The notes under the pieces were generated by a model. That model searched no databases and was not told the origin of the DNA. It worked only from the letters and a program-made list of their open reading frames with translations. This document shows positions 33,511 to 46,316 of a stretch of 64,000 nucleotides of DNA, one piece after another. Source of the stretch: Dipteris shenzhenensis. Lineage: Eukaryota > Polypodiophyta > Polypodiopsida > Gleicheniales. Position numbers and translations under genes: made by a program. The stretch is from NCBI GenBank assembly GCA_047967505.1, contig CM106541.1. One strand, written 5' to 3'. The stretch's first letter is position 1, and every line of letters starts with the position of its first letter.

Positions 33511-36500
33511 GAGACCCTGTCTTGCACCATTTGGAACTGTAATGGTACCTTATGGTCAGAACCAGGAAACTTCTCGGAATCCTATACAGGCCACAACATA
33601 GTCTTCTATACAGAGACACATCAGAGTGCAGAGCGCCCTCTCCCAATAGTCAGCGGATATACATGGGAGTCTGCCTACAGAGATGAGACGAGGGGTACAG
33701 GAGGAGTTCGAGGTTCAGGTGGAGTTGCAGTCCTTTTCAGATCCACACTTCGGGGGATCATTTCAGTAGAGCAAAGAGATACACATTCCAGATTTCTTTG
33801 GATCCAGATACGACACATGGATAGCCAGGATCTGTTTGTCGCAGTTTGCTACTTCCCCCCGGAGACCTCCCACTTTGCCAGAGATATTCGAGGTGATGAT
33901 GAGACATCCCCATTTGCTGCCCTTTATCAGTCCATCGTTGACTTTTCTAGCCGCAGAGAAGTCCTTCTAGTGGGGGACTTCAACGCGAGGACAAGGACCC
34001 GTCAAGTACCACTTCTTGATTTTAGAGATGATTCCACTCTATTGGCAGATGTTGACCTTGAGGAGGCAGTTATGCTACGGGTTTCGGCTGACAGGCGAGG
34101 TCCACTTTCATCCTATGGGCAGGCCCTATTAGACCTGGGCAGAATACATGATCTCATTATCTATAATGGTCTTGACAGATGGCCCGCTTCAGGTGGTTTC
34201 ACATGCTTTCCACATTGGGGGGACTCCAGTGTTGTTGATTACATCATGGGATCCCTTGTCTTCACATCTCGCATTACTGACTTCACTGTAGCACCTCTCC
34301 CCCCAGGGGCTGATCACACATACCTTTTCTTTCGCATCTCCACCTCCCTTCGCACAACACCTTCCACCCCACTCAGTGCTTACTCCACCTACCACAATAT
34401 ACACTTTGATCGGGATCACTCACCTTCTTACTCTGGCCATCTGTACATACTTCTCGCTTATATTGACTTCATACCCCTTTTAGAGGATCGTGCTGCCCTT
34501 GTCACCCGCTAACTACACGAGGCTGCCATTCACGCCTTTCCCCACACCACCCGCTCCACCCGCCCACCACCCCCTGGAACCGTACCCTGTAATAGTTGGT
34601 ACGATCATGAGTGTAAGGCCTTACGCCATCAACTCAGATTCGAAACCAAAAACAGTCTTCCGAGCGCACCAGATATGCTACGTGAATACCGTAGACTGGT
34701 ACGAAGGAAGAAACTAGACTTCGTTCGTCCAAACGCGGAGGAGCTACTGAACATTTTGTTTAGTAACAACTCTAAGGACTTCTGGCGGAGATTTCTAGAA
34801 GGACGGTCCCCACCGCCACTCACTGACACCCAGATCTGGTTTGATTATGCACGCACACTTTATGACATCCCAAATCAGCCAGTCCCTAGCCTCTCACACA
34901 TGCCTCGTCCCACATCCTGCACCCTCTTCACTAGAGGAGGGGTAAAGGATGCTGTAATGAAACTTCATAATGGCCGAGCGAAGGATCATGAGGGACTATG
35001 TATTGAGTTCATTGCATATGGGATTAACGTCCTAGCCCCGATCTTAGCAAAGCTTTTTAATGAAGCAGTCTGTTTGGGATTTCCACACACTTGGACCATT
35101 AACACTATCTCACCCATCCACAAGGCAGGGGATCCCATGAGCTCGGAGAACTACAGGACCATTATGATTGGACATGTCATGTCCAAGATTTATGCATCAG
35201 TACTTGACTCCGAGGTTAGCAAACTTGCAGAGTGTTGAGGACTCAGAGCAACAGGACAGGCCGGATTCCGGCGTGATCATGGAACCATGGACCACATTCT
35301 GACGCTCAGATGTATCATCGAGGAAGCGAGATCACGAAAGCAGAGGGTTTATTGTTGCTTTGTGGATTTTCGCAAGGCATTTGACACAGTCCCGAGAGCC
35401 CGCCTCATACGGCGCCTACAGGACTTGGGTTATGACCAGGAGATCATTTGGGCTGTCATGGCACTTTACGAGAGAGTTTCTGGCAGAGTTCGGGTAGGAT
35501 CCGGGTGGACAGACGAGATCATGAGTACCATCGGGGTAAAACAAGGGTGTCCTTTGTCGCCTACCTTGTTTGGCCTCTACATTGACGAGCTTGAGACAAT
35601 GATGCAGACACAGGGGGGTGTAGGTTGCTCTCTTGCAGGCACACTGATCCAAATTTTGCTCTATGCAGATGACGTGGCTCTCTTGTCTTCCTCAGCAGAG
35701 GGGCTTCAGAGACACCTAGACGCACTACAGTCCTTTTGTGAGTCTCATGATTTAAAGGTCAACCTAGGTAAAACCAAGGTCATGATCGAGCCATCATGCG
35801 TCAGGAGCAGTTCACATTTGCGGGGTCATCTGTTGAGATAGTTTCATCATACACTTATCTTGGGGTTATCTTCTCCGGACCGAGCTTCACTATGAGACCC
35901 GCAATGCAGGCACGCTTGAGTAGAGGGTATGCCTCATTGGCCAGGCTAGAGAGGCAGTGCTTCCGCTCACACTTTCAGGATCCACGCACCAAGGGGTTGC
36001 TTTTTGACTCCTTGGCTCGCCCAACAGGGATGTACGGCAGTCCTTGTTGGGGGCCAGACTTGTCGGATACAGAGTGGGCCCGTGTGGAGCGGCTACAGGT
36101 TCTCATGCTATCACGGATGATTCGTGGTAAATCATCCATTCCTCACCAGATCATTTAGGCTGAGTTTGGGTCACCCCCTTTACAGCTAGATGCTGCATTT
36201 CAGGTCATCACATATCTAGGTCATCACATATCTGTGCCGAGTTAGGGAATATGGGGATTATACCTCGGGGCGTAGCAGGCTACCATGGATAGCTTTATCC
36301 TCTTCTATGGCACTTGCAGCAGGAGGAGATCAGAGGTGCTGGTATGCACATACAGAGAGATGGTTTGAGCGACTGGGGCTCCACATGGATAGACTACCTC
36401 CCTTCCAGTATAGCATGGATGCTCCGTTCTCTCCCCTCTTATCACACGAGGTCAACCAGGTTATCCGTGAGGATCTACTACAGCTACACACTTTTCGGAC

Positions 36501-37486
36501 CTGGTTGGAACCGAGTGAACTCCTAGTGAAGCTTAGCTTCTACAGAGATCACTTCTTACATATCACAGCGGAGGGTTTCATTGATCCACCAGGATACACA
36601 CAGATTCACCTACCCCACTCGATGAGGATCTCTCTTGGGCAGTTTCGGGTCTCTTCACACAGACTTCGCATCGAGAGCGGCAGAGCAGAGCGACTACCCA
36701 GGGAGCGGCGCATATGCACACTATGTGACATACAGGAGGTTGAGACAGAGGAGCATTTCATCTTCAGGTGTCGTGTGTACTATGAGATCCGAGGACGTTT
36801 CCACTGCCTCTTCAGAGATAGTTATGGGATTTTAGCCCATTTTCTCTCCTACCCAAACCAGCGGTGTTTGGCAGGTTTCATTCATGAGGCACTTAGACAC
36901 CGCGAGAGGATACTCCGAGCACGGAGACAGGAGCAGACTTCTTCCTCGGTTGATCCCTCTCAGAGCTCTATCACGGAGTTCTTTCAGCTAGATCACATGG
37001 ACCCCAACGAGACGAGGCCTCGACATGACCGTGACCCGGAACCAGTGACCCGACAACTCAAACAGAGGGTCGACACACAGATCACACTTGGAGACATCCC
37101 CTCGTTGTTTAGAGTTGGAGCCCGACCGGCGGGGGTCACAGTAGCCCTGGTCGTGCCAGGACCGCACCTCTGAGTGGTCGACAGCACTCTATTGCCGACT
37201 TCATGCCTCCACTGCCTCATCCATCGTGATATCTTGCTATTGCTGGGGATGATGACGATATTGATGATGATGCTGAGATTGATATATAGTCGACCACCGA
37301 CATCACTATATTGTACTTAGGACTTAGTACTGCCATTCTGCATTTTTGGCATTTTGCATTTTGCATTGGTATGGACGCTCATTTAGTAGCTCCACTACCA
37401 CAGCTCGTTGTATCACGATTTTCACAGTCTCATAGACCCATCGGTCTTCCGAAGACTTTAATAAACTTTCTTTCTTTCTTTCTTTC
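33511..37486 (+). mobile_element. LINE-T copy F, nested in LINE-A copy 1
   Basis: Starts at the very beginning of the ORF2 endonuclease (LSCTIWNCNG; FYTETHQS; GDFNAR; SSVVDYIMG; GADHTYLFF), with a stop at 34510-34512. RT: 34675-35238 and, after TGA at 35236-35238, FVDFRKAFDTVPR, GVKQGCPLSPTLFG and LLYADDVALLS (35287-35790). A frameshift near 35790 and a 36150-36300 rearrangement precede the zinc part (CTLCDIQEVETEEHF) and a C-terminus ending at 37173. The 3'UTR ends TCTCATAGACCC..GGTCTTCCGAAGACTTTAATAA and (TTTC)n to 37486. It is a diverged subfamily of copy C, inactivated by at least four lesions. Confidence 0.88.
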
Positions 37487-38168
37487 TAGCAGCCACTACA
37501 TATGGATTGGGCTCTCATTATCGTCCTTTGTGGCAACAAATTACTTCTATGCTTTCGTCTTTTGTTCCGATTCATCCTTTGGAACTCCAGGACCGGCTAG
37601 AAGATTGGACTTTGACTTCTCCAGGGTCCTCTTCTCGTCCTTTGAGGCTATCTCAGATTACTGTACCTGCATTATATAAAATCCCTTTGCCTCAACCTTG
37701 GGTTTCAGAGAGAGGTGATTTCTGTTTGGTGAATGCATCGCCCAGCCAATTAGTGGAGGAAAAGATTACAGCAACTTTGGGCCTATAAAGTACCGCTTCG
37801 GCAACAGGTTTTCTTTTGGCGAGTTCTTTTGGGAGTGTTTCCATCTGGACAGCTATTAGCTCATCGACACATTGCTCTTGCACTTTGCCATAGATGTTCT
37901 GCTTCTTCGTACTTCGTTTGGGTTCGCTACTGGGCACTATGGACTTTATGAACATATAGGAATTATAAGTCTTTGGTGATCCTACTTTCTCTCTATTTGG
38001 CTTTTTTAGGCGTTCTCTGCATTCTTTGGTTACTTGTAGACCCGCTGCATAGATCATGAGGTCTTTTTGGCATATACTGAAATTTTCAGTTGATGTAATT
38101 GTAGCACCTTTTTTGAGGTTGCTACTCATATAATATAATCAATCAAAGATTTCACCCAAAAAAAAAGT
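37487..38168 (+). mobile_element. LINE-A copy 1, right piece and poly(A)
   Basis: Continues copy 1 ORF2 after the nested LINE-T: GSHYRPLWQQITSML, PLELQDRLEDWTL, then VPLRQQVFFWRVLLGVFPSG (zf-RVT region), FVWVRYWALWTLW, and a 3'UTR ending TTTCACCC(A)n at about 38158-38168. The sequence AGCAGCCA at the joint matches copy 3 at 49303, which fixes the insertion point within CCTTTTCTC|TAGCAGCC. Confidence 0.82.
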
Positions 38169-38175
38169 GTGTGTG

Positions 38176-38680
38176 TATGGCTTTGCAGTGTCCAACGAGT
38201 CATCATCAAATGCCTCCTACTACTTTGCTTGCTTAGATGCCCAATAAGGATGCTCCTGCCTCTATTGGGAATAAAAATAAAGGTAATAGACAGCTTTTTG
38301 TGAATCAGGATAAAGGAAAAGCCCCAGTTGTTTCAAATGGGAATGCTTCTTCCCCTTCACTTCCTGCTATTCAACTTTCAGCAAAAGGACCAAAAACTCC
38401 AATTGATGGATGGCAAAGTCCAAGAAGAATTATTTCTGTTAGAAGACCTCCAACCCCTTGCACTTGGAATGGTGCATCTTCTAGTGGAAATTCTCCAGAG
38501 ATCAACTCAGGAATTGGAATCCCGTGGGCTGCAATGATAGCTAGCAGAACCCTCTTCCTTGAAGAAGAGGTTGCTGCATTGCTGTCCAATCCTCAAGCGG
38601 ATGTTTCTTCTCAGGGAAGAGGCCCTGACCCTGAGGTAGAAATGCAGGGTTGGCATCATAAACGTTGCTGCTGTACGTAA
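38176..38680 (+). pseudogene. LINE-A copy 2, ORF1 C-terminal part
   Basis: After (A)n and GTGTGTGTAT the sequence enters ORF1 at the zinc knuckle (MALQCP; first part of the knuckle absent) and continues NKGNRQLFVNQDKGKAPVVS, TPIDGWQSPRRIIS and AAMIASRTLFLEEEVAALL, ending at 38678-38680. A stop at about 38234 lies just before MPNKDAP. Confidence 0.82.
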
Positions 38681-38708
38681 CTGTTTTTTCCTATAAATAT
38701 ATGTAAAT

Positions 38709-41700
38709 ATGCTTGCTCATATCAAATGCCTTACCTTAAATGTTCAGGGGATGTGCGACAGTAGGAAATGGAAATCTGTGTGGCTGTATATCAATCGATT
38801 TCAGCCTGATATAGTGGCATTACAAGAACACAATCAGCATGTCTATGCAGGAAAGACAGGTCATTATTGCAGCTATGATATCTTTTATGCTGGGGAGCAC
38901 TCTTTCTCAGGTGTAGTCATTCTGATTAAGCATGAGCTTCAGCCAATTATTGCTTTAAATGACAATCAAGACAGATGGATTATTCTTCAATGCATCATTC
39001 AAGGCGAGGTGTTTGAATTTGCTTCTGTATATGCACCTCAATCTTCTCGGGCTAGAAGTGCAATTTGGGATGCCATGCACCGATATCCACGGAGGTATCA
39101 TGCCTTTATATGTGGGGATTTCAATAATGTTCCGCAACAGGGTGACAATACATCAGGAAATACTCATATGTTAACCTCTAAAAGGCATGCATGGTCTCAA
39201 TTACTGATTCATCTTGATTTGGTTGATCTTTGGAAGGAATTGCAGCCTGTGTCACCTGGATACACTTTTCAACATAATACCCTTTCTTCTTACCAAGCAC
39301 GTCTGGATCGCTGGTATAGCGTAGCCCCACAACAAAATGATGCTTTCACATGCAAAATGTGGGTTGACTATACCTTTGTGCATTCAGATCATGCACCGTT
39401 ATGGTTGAGGCTATCTTTTCATGATATGCCAGATGATAGACTGCCTCAAAGGCGACATTTGATTGTGAATAATAGCTATTTGCAGCATGTTACTTTCAAG
39501 GCAATGGTTACTAATGCCTATCAATCTCTGTCTTCTCAGACCCACTTTGATATTGATAATGCATGGGATTCTTTTGTTTCCAAAATGCAAGTTGTAATAA
39601 GAGGTTATAGCAAGTCTTACATGAAGACTATGAGAAAAACTGTTGCTCAAGCTAAATTGACTTGCCAAGACCTCACTGAACTCAGTCGATTTCGTCCTTT
39701 GTTCTTGCATGAGCAAACAACACTATGCCAAGCTAAACATTGTCTCCAAATCAATGATCACAGGAAACTTGCCAAATGGGAGACCAGAGCAAGACAAAGA
39801 GCTTTCATAGATAAAGGCTGTTCTTCCAAACAATTTTTTAAAAGCTTGCATCAAAAGAGATTAAACACAAACATTTGCAGGGTGCTTATGCCTGATGGTT
39901 CATGGACTACATCAAGGTCACAGCTTGCTTCTGTTTGTGTACATCATTTCTCTCAGCAGTTTGGTTATGCAGATCCTCCTTCACAGCAGGTTTTGTCTGC
40001 AAGAAATTTGCTTTTACAGCATGTTTCTCCTATTATCTCCACTACTCAGGCTTTGGAATTGAAGGAACCTTTTACTGAAAGGGAGTTATCAGATGCAATC
40101 AAATCCTGTGGTAGATGGAAATCTCCAGGATGGGATGGTCTTACAGTTGACTTTTTCTTAGAATATTGGTCTCTTTTGAAGCATACTTTGCTCCATATGG
40201 TGAATTCTGCTTGGCAAAATCAGAAAATGCTAGACACATGAAGAGAGGTCTTGTTAAACTCCTTCCAAAAAAGCAAATTTGTGAATCTTTGGCTGATTGG
40301 AGACCTATCACGCTTATGCCCGTTATTTAGAAAATTACTACCAAAATGATTGTTGATCGGATAAAAGGCTATTTGCATGATGGATTGCATCCTGTGCAAT
40401 ATGGTTTTGTTCCTCGTAGGCATATCACAGACAACATTGCTAATGCCTATGTTGGAATAGAATATGCCAAATATATGCAGCAGGATGTTTTGCTATTGCA
40501 AGTTGATATTGCCAAAGCTTTTGACACTGTTCAGTGGGACTTTATTTCACAAACAATGCAGGCCTTGGGATTTGGCAAAAGAATGCAACGAGTTATCAAT
40601 TGGCTATATCAAGATAGTAAAGCTGTCTGCATACTTTCAGGGGATATTTCTACAACCTGGACTCTTGGTTGTTCTATTCGGCAAGGCTGTCCCCTTAGTG
40701 CTTTACTATTTGCCGTAGCCACTCATCCAATGCTTCAATATATGGACCACCTTTTGGACACTGGCATGTTGCATGGATTGCAAATTCCTGGCAGACGCAG
40801 CATGATCGCTCAAGCATATGCTGATGATTCTTTCTTTACCCCGAAAAATACTCAGAGCGATCTCTCTTTGATTATGCAGGCTCTTTCCACATATGGCTTG
40901 GCTGCTGGTTTTCATGTGAATTTTCAGAACCCAAGCTCTTGTTGTTGCATGCTAAAGACTGGCATAGTCTTCTGTGGCCTGGGGAAATTGTTCCACCTTC
41001 TCAATTGATTCGATATCTTGGCTATCCTCTAGATTGGGGGCTCACTCGTTCTCAACAAACTGATTGGGTGCTCACAAAGCTGAGTAAAAAACTTGAATAT
41101 TGGAAGCTTGCAACTTGGCCATTACATGTTCGTTTGCGAATAACGCAATCCATTTTGATAGCATACATACAATTCTATCTGCCCCTCATTATGTTTACTA
41201 AGGCAGATCTGGCTTCCTTCATGTCTACTATCATGGAGATTTTCTGGCGTTCAAAAAATAGCAAGAAAAGTCTCAGATTACTCTCTATGCATCATCTCTG
41301 TTCTCCAAAAATGCACGGGGGTTTGGACATACTCAATATTCAAGTGCATATACTTGCTCACAGGGGGAAAATGATGTTGCAATTTATGCAAGGGGATCAA
41401 CCTTGGGCTTTCATGATCCGCTCTCTTCTGTTGCATATTGATACTTCTGCTTTTGGGCATTGGCAGCCTACACCGTGGGATTTTCTACTTGGCTCTATTC
41501 AAGGCAAGATCAGAGGCTGCCCTTTTGTCTCTTGTTTGCTTCTTGATTGAAAGCATATTTTATCCCACTTGGAATGGAATGGCAGGGATTCTTTGTTGGG
41601 AAATTCCTTGAGGGCTGAGAATATTTATTGGTCCAAAGTAATCCGCCCTCCTTTGGCTATACAAGAACCCAGGCGTTCTTATTTGATATCTTTCAAAGGT

Positions 41701-41903
41701 ATTGCTTCTGTGGCAAATGTACTTCAGGATGATGGCACTCTTTTATCTTTTCTGCGGCTGCTAGCAAGTATGGTTTGGGAGCTCATTATTGTCCTTTATG
41801 GCACAAAATTTCAGAAATGCTTCAACCTTTCTTGCCGGTACCTCGTTTGGAACTTTAGGATAGGCTTGAGGATTGGACTCTCCATTCTTCCTCCTCTTCA
41901 ACC
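38709..41903 (+). pseudogene. LINE-A copy 2, ORF2, three open blocks
   Basis: The endonuclease and linker are open over 510 codons (38709-40241; VALQEHNQHVY, FICGDFNNVP, HSDHAPLWLRL, GRWKSPGWDGLTVDFF). A frameshift near 40235 and a TAG at about 40328 (Tyr in copies 1 and 3) precede RT at 40346-41008 (VDIAKAFDTVQWDFI, RQGCPLSALLF, AQAYADDSFF). A small deletion near 40928 changes frame, and the C-terminal block runs 40939-41550. TGA at 41548 sits at the same codon as the stops in copies 1 and 3. The remaining C-terminus is open to about 41912 but shifted. Confidence 0.88.
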
Positions 41904-41913
41904 CGTCCTTTAA

Positions 41914-42608
41914 AGCTGTCACATATCACAATGCCTTCTCTGTATAATGTGTTGTTACCTCCATCTTGGGTTTCTAACAGAGCCAATTCTGTTTGGCATA
42001 TGGATCACCCATCAAAGTTGTGGAGAAAGCGGCTGCGTCTCCTTTGGCATTATAAAGTCCCTCTTCGGCAATAGGTCTTCCTCTGGCGAGTCCTACTTAC
42101 CGTTTTTCCATCTGGGCAGTTACTCGCGCATAGACATATTGCCTCGGCTGTTTGCCACTGATGTCTACATTCTGTTGAATCTGTGCCTCACATTTTCTGG
42201 CACTGTCCACATACTTGTGATTTCCTCACTCTCATTCGTCAGTGACTTCGAGCGAGATTTCCTACTGTTACTTTTGGCAGGTTCTTCTGGTTATTTGATC
42301 TTCATCTAGCTAGACAAGGTTTTGATTTATTTTTTGTTTGGGTGCGCTACTGGGCACTTTGGACTCTATGGATGGACAAAAATCATAGAGTCTTTGGTAA
42401 TCCTACTTTCCCATCTTTTGTTTTTTTCAAACGATCTCTGCAGCAATCGTCTTATGATTGCTTTCAGACTCATTTGATTGACCATGATGTATATATGGCT
42501 TATACTGAGATTTTCGGTTGAGTAGTAGTTACTCCGCTTTTGGAGTACCTATGAAAGTATTTATTTCACAGCAATAAAATATTCTTCTCACCAAAAAAAA
42601 AAAAAAAA
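41914..42608 (+). repeat. LINE-A copy 2 3' part and poly(A)
   Basis: Remnants of the zf-RVT region (VFLWRVLLTVFPSGQLLA in one frame, FVWVRYWALWTLWMDKNH near 42340), then a 3'UTR with GTAGTAGTTACTCCGC, AATAAAATATT (polyadenylation-like, 42575) and (A)16 at 42593-42608. Confidence 0.78.
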
Positions 42609-43286
42609 GGTGTGTGTGGTGGTGTGAGAGAGGAGAGCTCCTGCTCAGCCCCAGCCAGCCTGCTGTACAACCTTCGTGTGCTATCTGTACAGTTCCGTAC
42701 GGGCCTCGTCCAACCTGTTGGATTCTGTACGTCTATGGGATCCCGTACGCCTGGTCCAACCTGTTGGATTCCGTACGTCTATCCGTACTCTATCGGATTT
42801 CTTTCCGTACAGTCTCGCTTCTGCCTTGCAAGCCCTCTTGCTACTCACTGCTCTCCTTTATTTCCCAGGTTTTTTTTTCCTATCCATAGTTTCATTTTCT
42901 GTCCGTACTGCTGCTGTTCGTACGTCTTTTCTGTTTTCTGTCCGTACGTATCTCTGCCTTTGTCCGAACTGTTCGTACCTTTGTCTGTTCATTTTCTGCC
43001 TTTGTCCGTACGTCTTTTGTCCTTTTCTATTTTCTTTTCATTCCTGTCCGTACTGTCAGTCTGTATAGCTGTACTGTACTTTTTTTCATTCGTTCTTTTC
43101 TCCATACTCTCCGTACTCCTTTGAGCTACTGCTATCATTACTTTATTTCTTTCCTATTGTCCTTCTTTCAACTCTTGTCCTGCTGTCCTTTTCTGTTTCT
43201 ACTCTCCCTCTGCTACAATGGCTTGTCCATACGAGAAGTCGTTTCACAAAGAAAGATCGCTTTAGAGCAAAAAGCAAAAGCAGGTA
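42609..43286 (+). repeat. LINE-A copy 3 5' leader, CCGTAC-rich
   Basis: Begins GGTGTGTGTGGTGGTGTG right after the poly(A) of copy 2. It carries ten CCGTAC between 42690 and 43115, mostly as TCCGTACG or TCCGTACT, in pyrimidine-rich sequence. A 15-codon upstream frame (ATG at 43219, stop 43264) precedes ORF1. This is the only LINE-A copy here with a leader, so it marks the element's 5' end. Confidence 0.7.
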
Positions 43287-44441
43287 ATGGGTCAGGATGA
43301 CCCCCTACATGCCTTTGTAGAGGCTCACCTGGTATATGAAGTCATGCATGAGGGTTTTAAGGATACAAGGAAAAGTTGGAATGATTCGATTCCTACCACA
43401 GGTATCATGATTGAGGTAGATGATATCTTCGACCTCGTGAAGGATTATGCCAAACATGCCATCATTATTTTCTTTCTGGCACGGATGCCTACTGCTACAT
43501 ATGTTGGCAATGAGTTGACTAGAACCCTAGGTGGTTGCTATGTCAAGAAAGTGCATTATGCAACGAGAGGTCTTTTTGAAGTGATAATGGCTGATGAAGA
43601 GCACAGACAGATTTTGCTGGAGCACTCTCCGCTCTTCTATGGCCAGCAGATGGTCCATGTATTGCCTTGGTCTCCTACCAGGGATTATCAGGCATTGATT
43701 CGGCATCGCTGCCCTGTATGGGTAGAAGTTGTGGATTTTCCTCAGTGCATGACTACTCTATTGCCAAAAATTGCAGCCTCTCTTGGTAAGGTGGTTTGTC
43801 CACCAAGACCAAATGGCAATTCGAATCGCTTTTGCATTTTGTGGGACACAGATAATCCTACACTGGCTTCTTATTCCATTACTGTCAATAATGTTTCCCT
43901 GGGCAGTGCTTTCTACAAGCTGAAATGGGGGCTGTTTGCAGGCGCTTGCTTTGAATGCAAGCAATTTGGGCATATGGCTTCACAATGCCCGAGCTCCTAG
44001 AATGCCAGTACAAGCTGAAATGGTTCCGCCTCAGAGTAAGAATACCAATGCCTCTTCTATAGTCAAAAACAAAGGGGTAAAACTGTTTTTTGCTGTTCAA
44101 GAGAAAGGTAAACCCCGGCTGTCTCGAATGCTACTGCTCCTCTTCCTATGCCTTCGGCCTCTCCGTCTCAGGTGAAGGGTAAAAAATTGGATGAAGGATG
44201 GCAAACTCCTCGCAAAGTTCTCTCTCCTAGGAGTCCTCTGCCATCCAGGACTTGGAATGGTGCATCTTCACAAGCCAAGACACCAGCTGAAAACTCTAGC
44301 ATTGGCTTCACTTGGGCTGCAGTCACTGCCAATCGTACCCTCTTCCCAGAAGAGGACGTTGCTGCTCTATTGTCTTCCCCTCAAGCTGATTCCTCTTCTC
44401 AGGGCAAAGGTCCAGATATTGAGGTGGAGATGCAAATATAG
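43287..44441 (+). pseudogene. LINE-A copy 3, ORF1 (full N-terminus, two frameshifts)
   Basis: ATG at 43287 (MGQDDPLHAFVEAHLVYEV). The first 238 codons contain a domain resembling the DUF4283-type N-terminus of plant L1 ORF1 and the zinc knuckle CFECKQFGHMASQC. A frameshift at 43990 leads to RAPRMPVQAEMVPP, and another near 44120 leads to DEGWQTPRKVLSPR and WAAVTANRTLFPEEDVAALL, ending IEVEMQI at 44441. It shows that ORF1 is about 385 codons in the intact state. Confidence 0.85.
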
Positions 44442-44485
44442 TCAGTTTGTTTATTGCTGTACATAACTATCTCATAGCTGTAAAT

Positions 44486-45991
44486 ATGCTTGACCACATC
44501 AAATGCGTTACACTCATGTACAGGGTTTGTGTGATCATAGCAAGTGGAAACTTATGTGGATGTATATCAGACAATTGCAGCTAGACATAGTGGCTTTGCA
44601 AGAACATAATCAACACATGTATGTTGGTCACACAAGACATTTTGTTGGTTATGATATTTTCTATGCTCGAGAGCACTCTTTCTCTAGAGTGGCTTTTTTG
44701 GTAAGGCATGATCTTCAACCCATTGTGCCTCTCAATGATCGCCATGGTAGATGGATTATTATGCAATGCTTGGTTCAAGGAGAAATATTTGAATTAGCAT
44801 CGGTTTATGCCCCTCAATCTTCCAATGATCGAGCGTTGATTCGGGATGCCGTGCATAATTATCCATGGAGATACTATGCATTCATCTGCGGTGATTTCAA
44901 CAATGCTCCGCAACCAGGAGATAATACTTTGGGCCACACTCATATGTTGGCTTCTGAACAGCAGGCATGGTCTGAATTTTTGGTTCAGCTGTGTTTGGTG
45001 GATCTCTGGAAGGAATTACAGCCCACACTCCCGGGCTATACCTTTCAACACAATGCTCAATCTTCCTATCAAGCATGCCTCGACAGAGGGTATCAAGTTG
45101 ATCCACAGCATTGTGATGCCTTTACTTGTCAACTTTGGGTTGATCATGCCTTCACGTATTTTGATCATCTTTGGTTGAGGCAATTTTTCAAAAGTTTGCA
45201 TTACAAATAACAGGCTGCAAATGTTTGTCGGGTCCAGATGCCTCATGGATCTTGGTCTTCATCTCACTCTGAACTTGCTGACTTTTGTGTGCGGCACTTC
45301 TCCTCCCATTTTGGGCATGTGGACTTTCCTTCTCCTGAGATTTTGTCTGCACGTCAGCTTCTTTTACAGCATGTCCATCCAATTCTTTCTCAAGCTCAGG
45401 CTTTGGAACTAGAACTTCCCTTCACTGAAAGGAGATGCAGTTAAATCTTGTGGTAGATGGAAATCTCCACGATGGGATGGCCTCACTGTTAAATTCTTTC
45501 TTGCTTTCTGGGATAGCCTCAAATCCCCTCTGCTGCAAATGGCTAATTCAGCTTGGGAAAATCAGCAAATGCCCCTATCATGGAAAAAGGGACTGGTAAA
45601 GCTCCTTCCTAAGAAGCAGATTTTTGATTTTATCACTGATTGGAGACCAATCACGCTCATGCCGGTCATTTACAAGATCATAGCTAAAATGCTTGTTGAC
45701 CGTATCAAAGGCTATCTGCATGATGAACTGCATCCTTCTCAATATGGCTTTGTTTCTTGTAAGCATATCATGGACAATATTGCCAATGCTTATGTTGGGA
45801 TTGAATATGCCAAGTACACGTAGCAGGATGTTTTGCTCTTATAGATTGACATTACCAAAGCTTTTGACACAATTCAATGGGAGTTCATCTCGCAAACAAT
45901 GCGATCCTTGGGCTTTGGAATTAAAATGCAGCAGGTTATTTATTGGCTCTACAGGGATAGCAATGCTGCTTGTATTCTTTCTGGAGACATC
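44486..45991 (+). pseudogene. LINE-A copy 3, ORF2 left piece
   Basis: ATG at 44486 (MLDHIKCVTL), a one-base loss near 44515, then endonuclease at 44503-45180 (VALQEHNQHMY, FICGDFNNAP). About 410 bp are deleted at 45181, joining LWLR directly to QFFKSLHYK. RT follows (KKGLVKLLPKKQ, DWRPITLMPVIYK, KAFDTIQW) with stops at 45821 and 45842. The frame is cut at GGAGACATC (45991) by an LTR element and resumes at 48201. Confidence 0.86.
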
Positions 45992-46316
45992 TATTGGAAT
46001 ATGAAGCCAAAGTGAGTCAAAAATGAGTGTACTAGGTGTCTAGGGGGTGTTTTATAGTCTAGTGAGTCCTAGACATGCCACGTGTCATATTAGGAGTTAT
46101 CCCATATACACTATGGCTTTCTAGAGTCTAGTGTCACACTATATAGTGTTGTACTTGTATTGAATCTTTTGATATCAGTCAACATCAAGCTATCTACATG
46201 TGAGTATTTTGGTTATCAGTGCCTAGCACTTGTTCTTTCATTTTCCTTTCCATTTTGCTTTTCATTATGCTTTCCACATTTCCATTCCGTTCCTAGCTAG
46301 CTACTAGATCTCTTCA
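45992..46316 (+). repeat. 5' LTR of a non-autonomous LTR retrotransposon
   Basis: 325 bp, from TATTGGAATATGAAGCC (TGT changed to TAT compared with the other copy) to AGATCTCTTCA. Left flank ACATC (45987-45991) and right flank ATATC (48201-48205) form a 5-bp target duplication with one mismatch. Confidence 0.9.
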
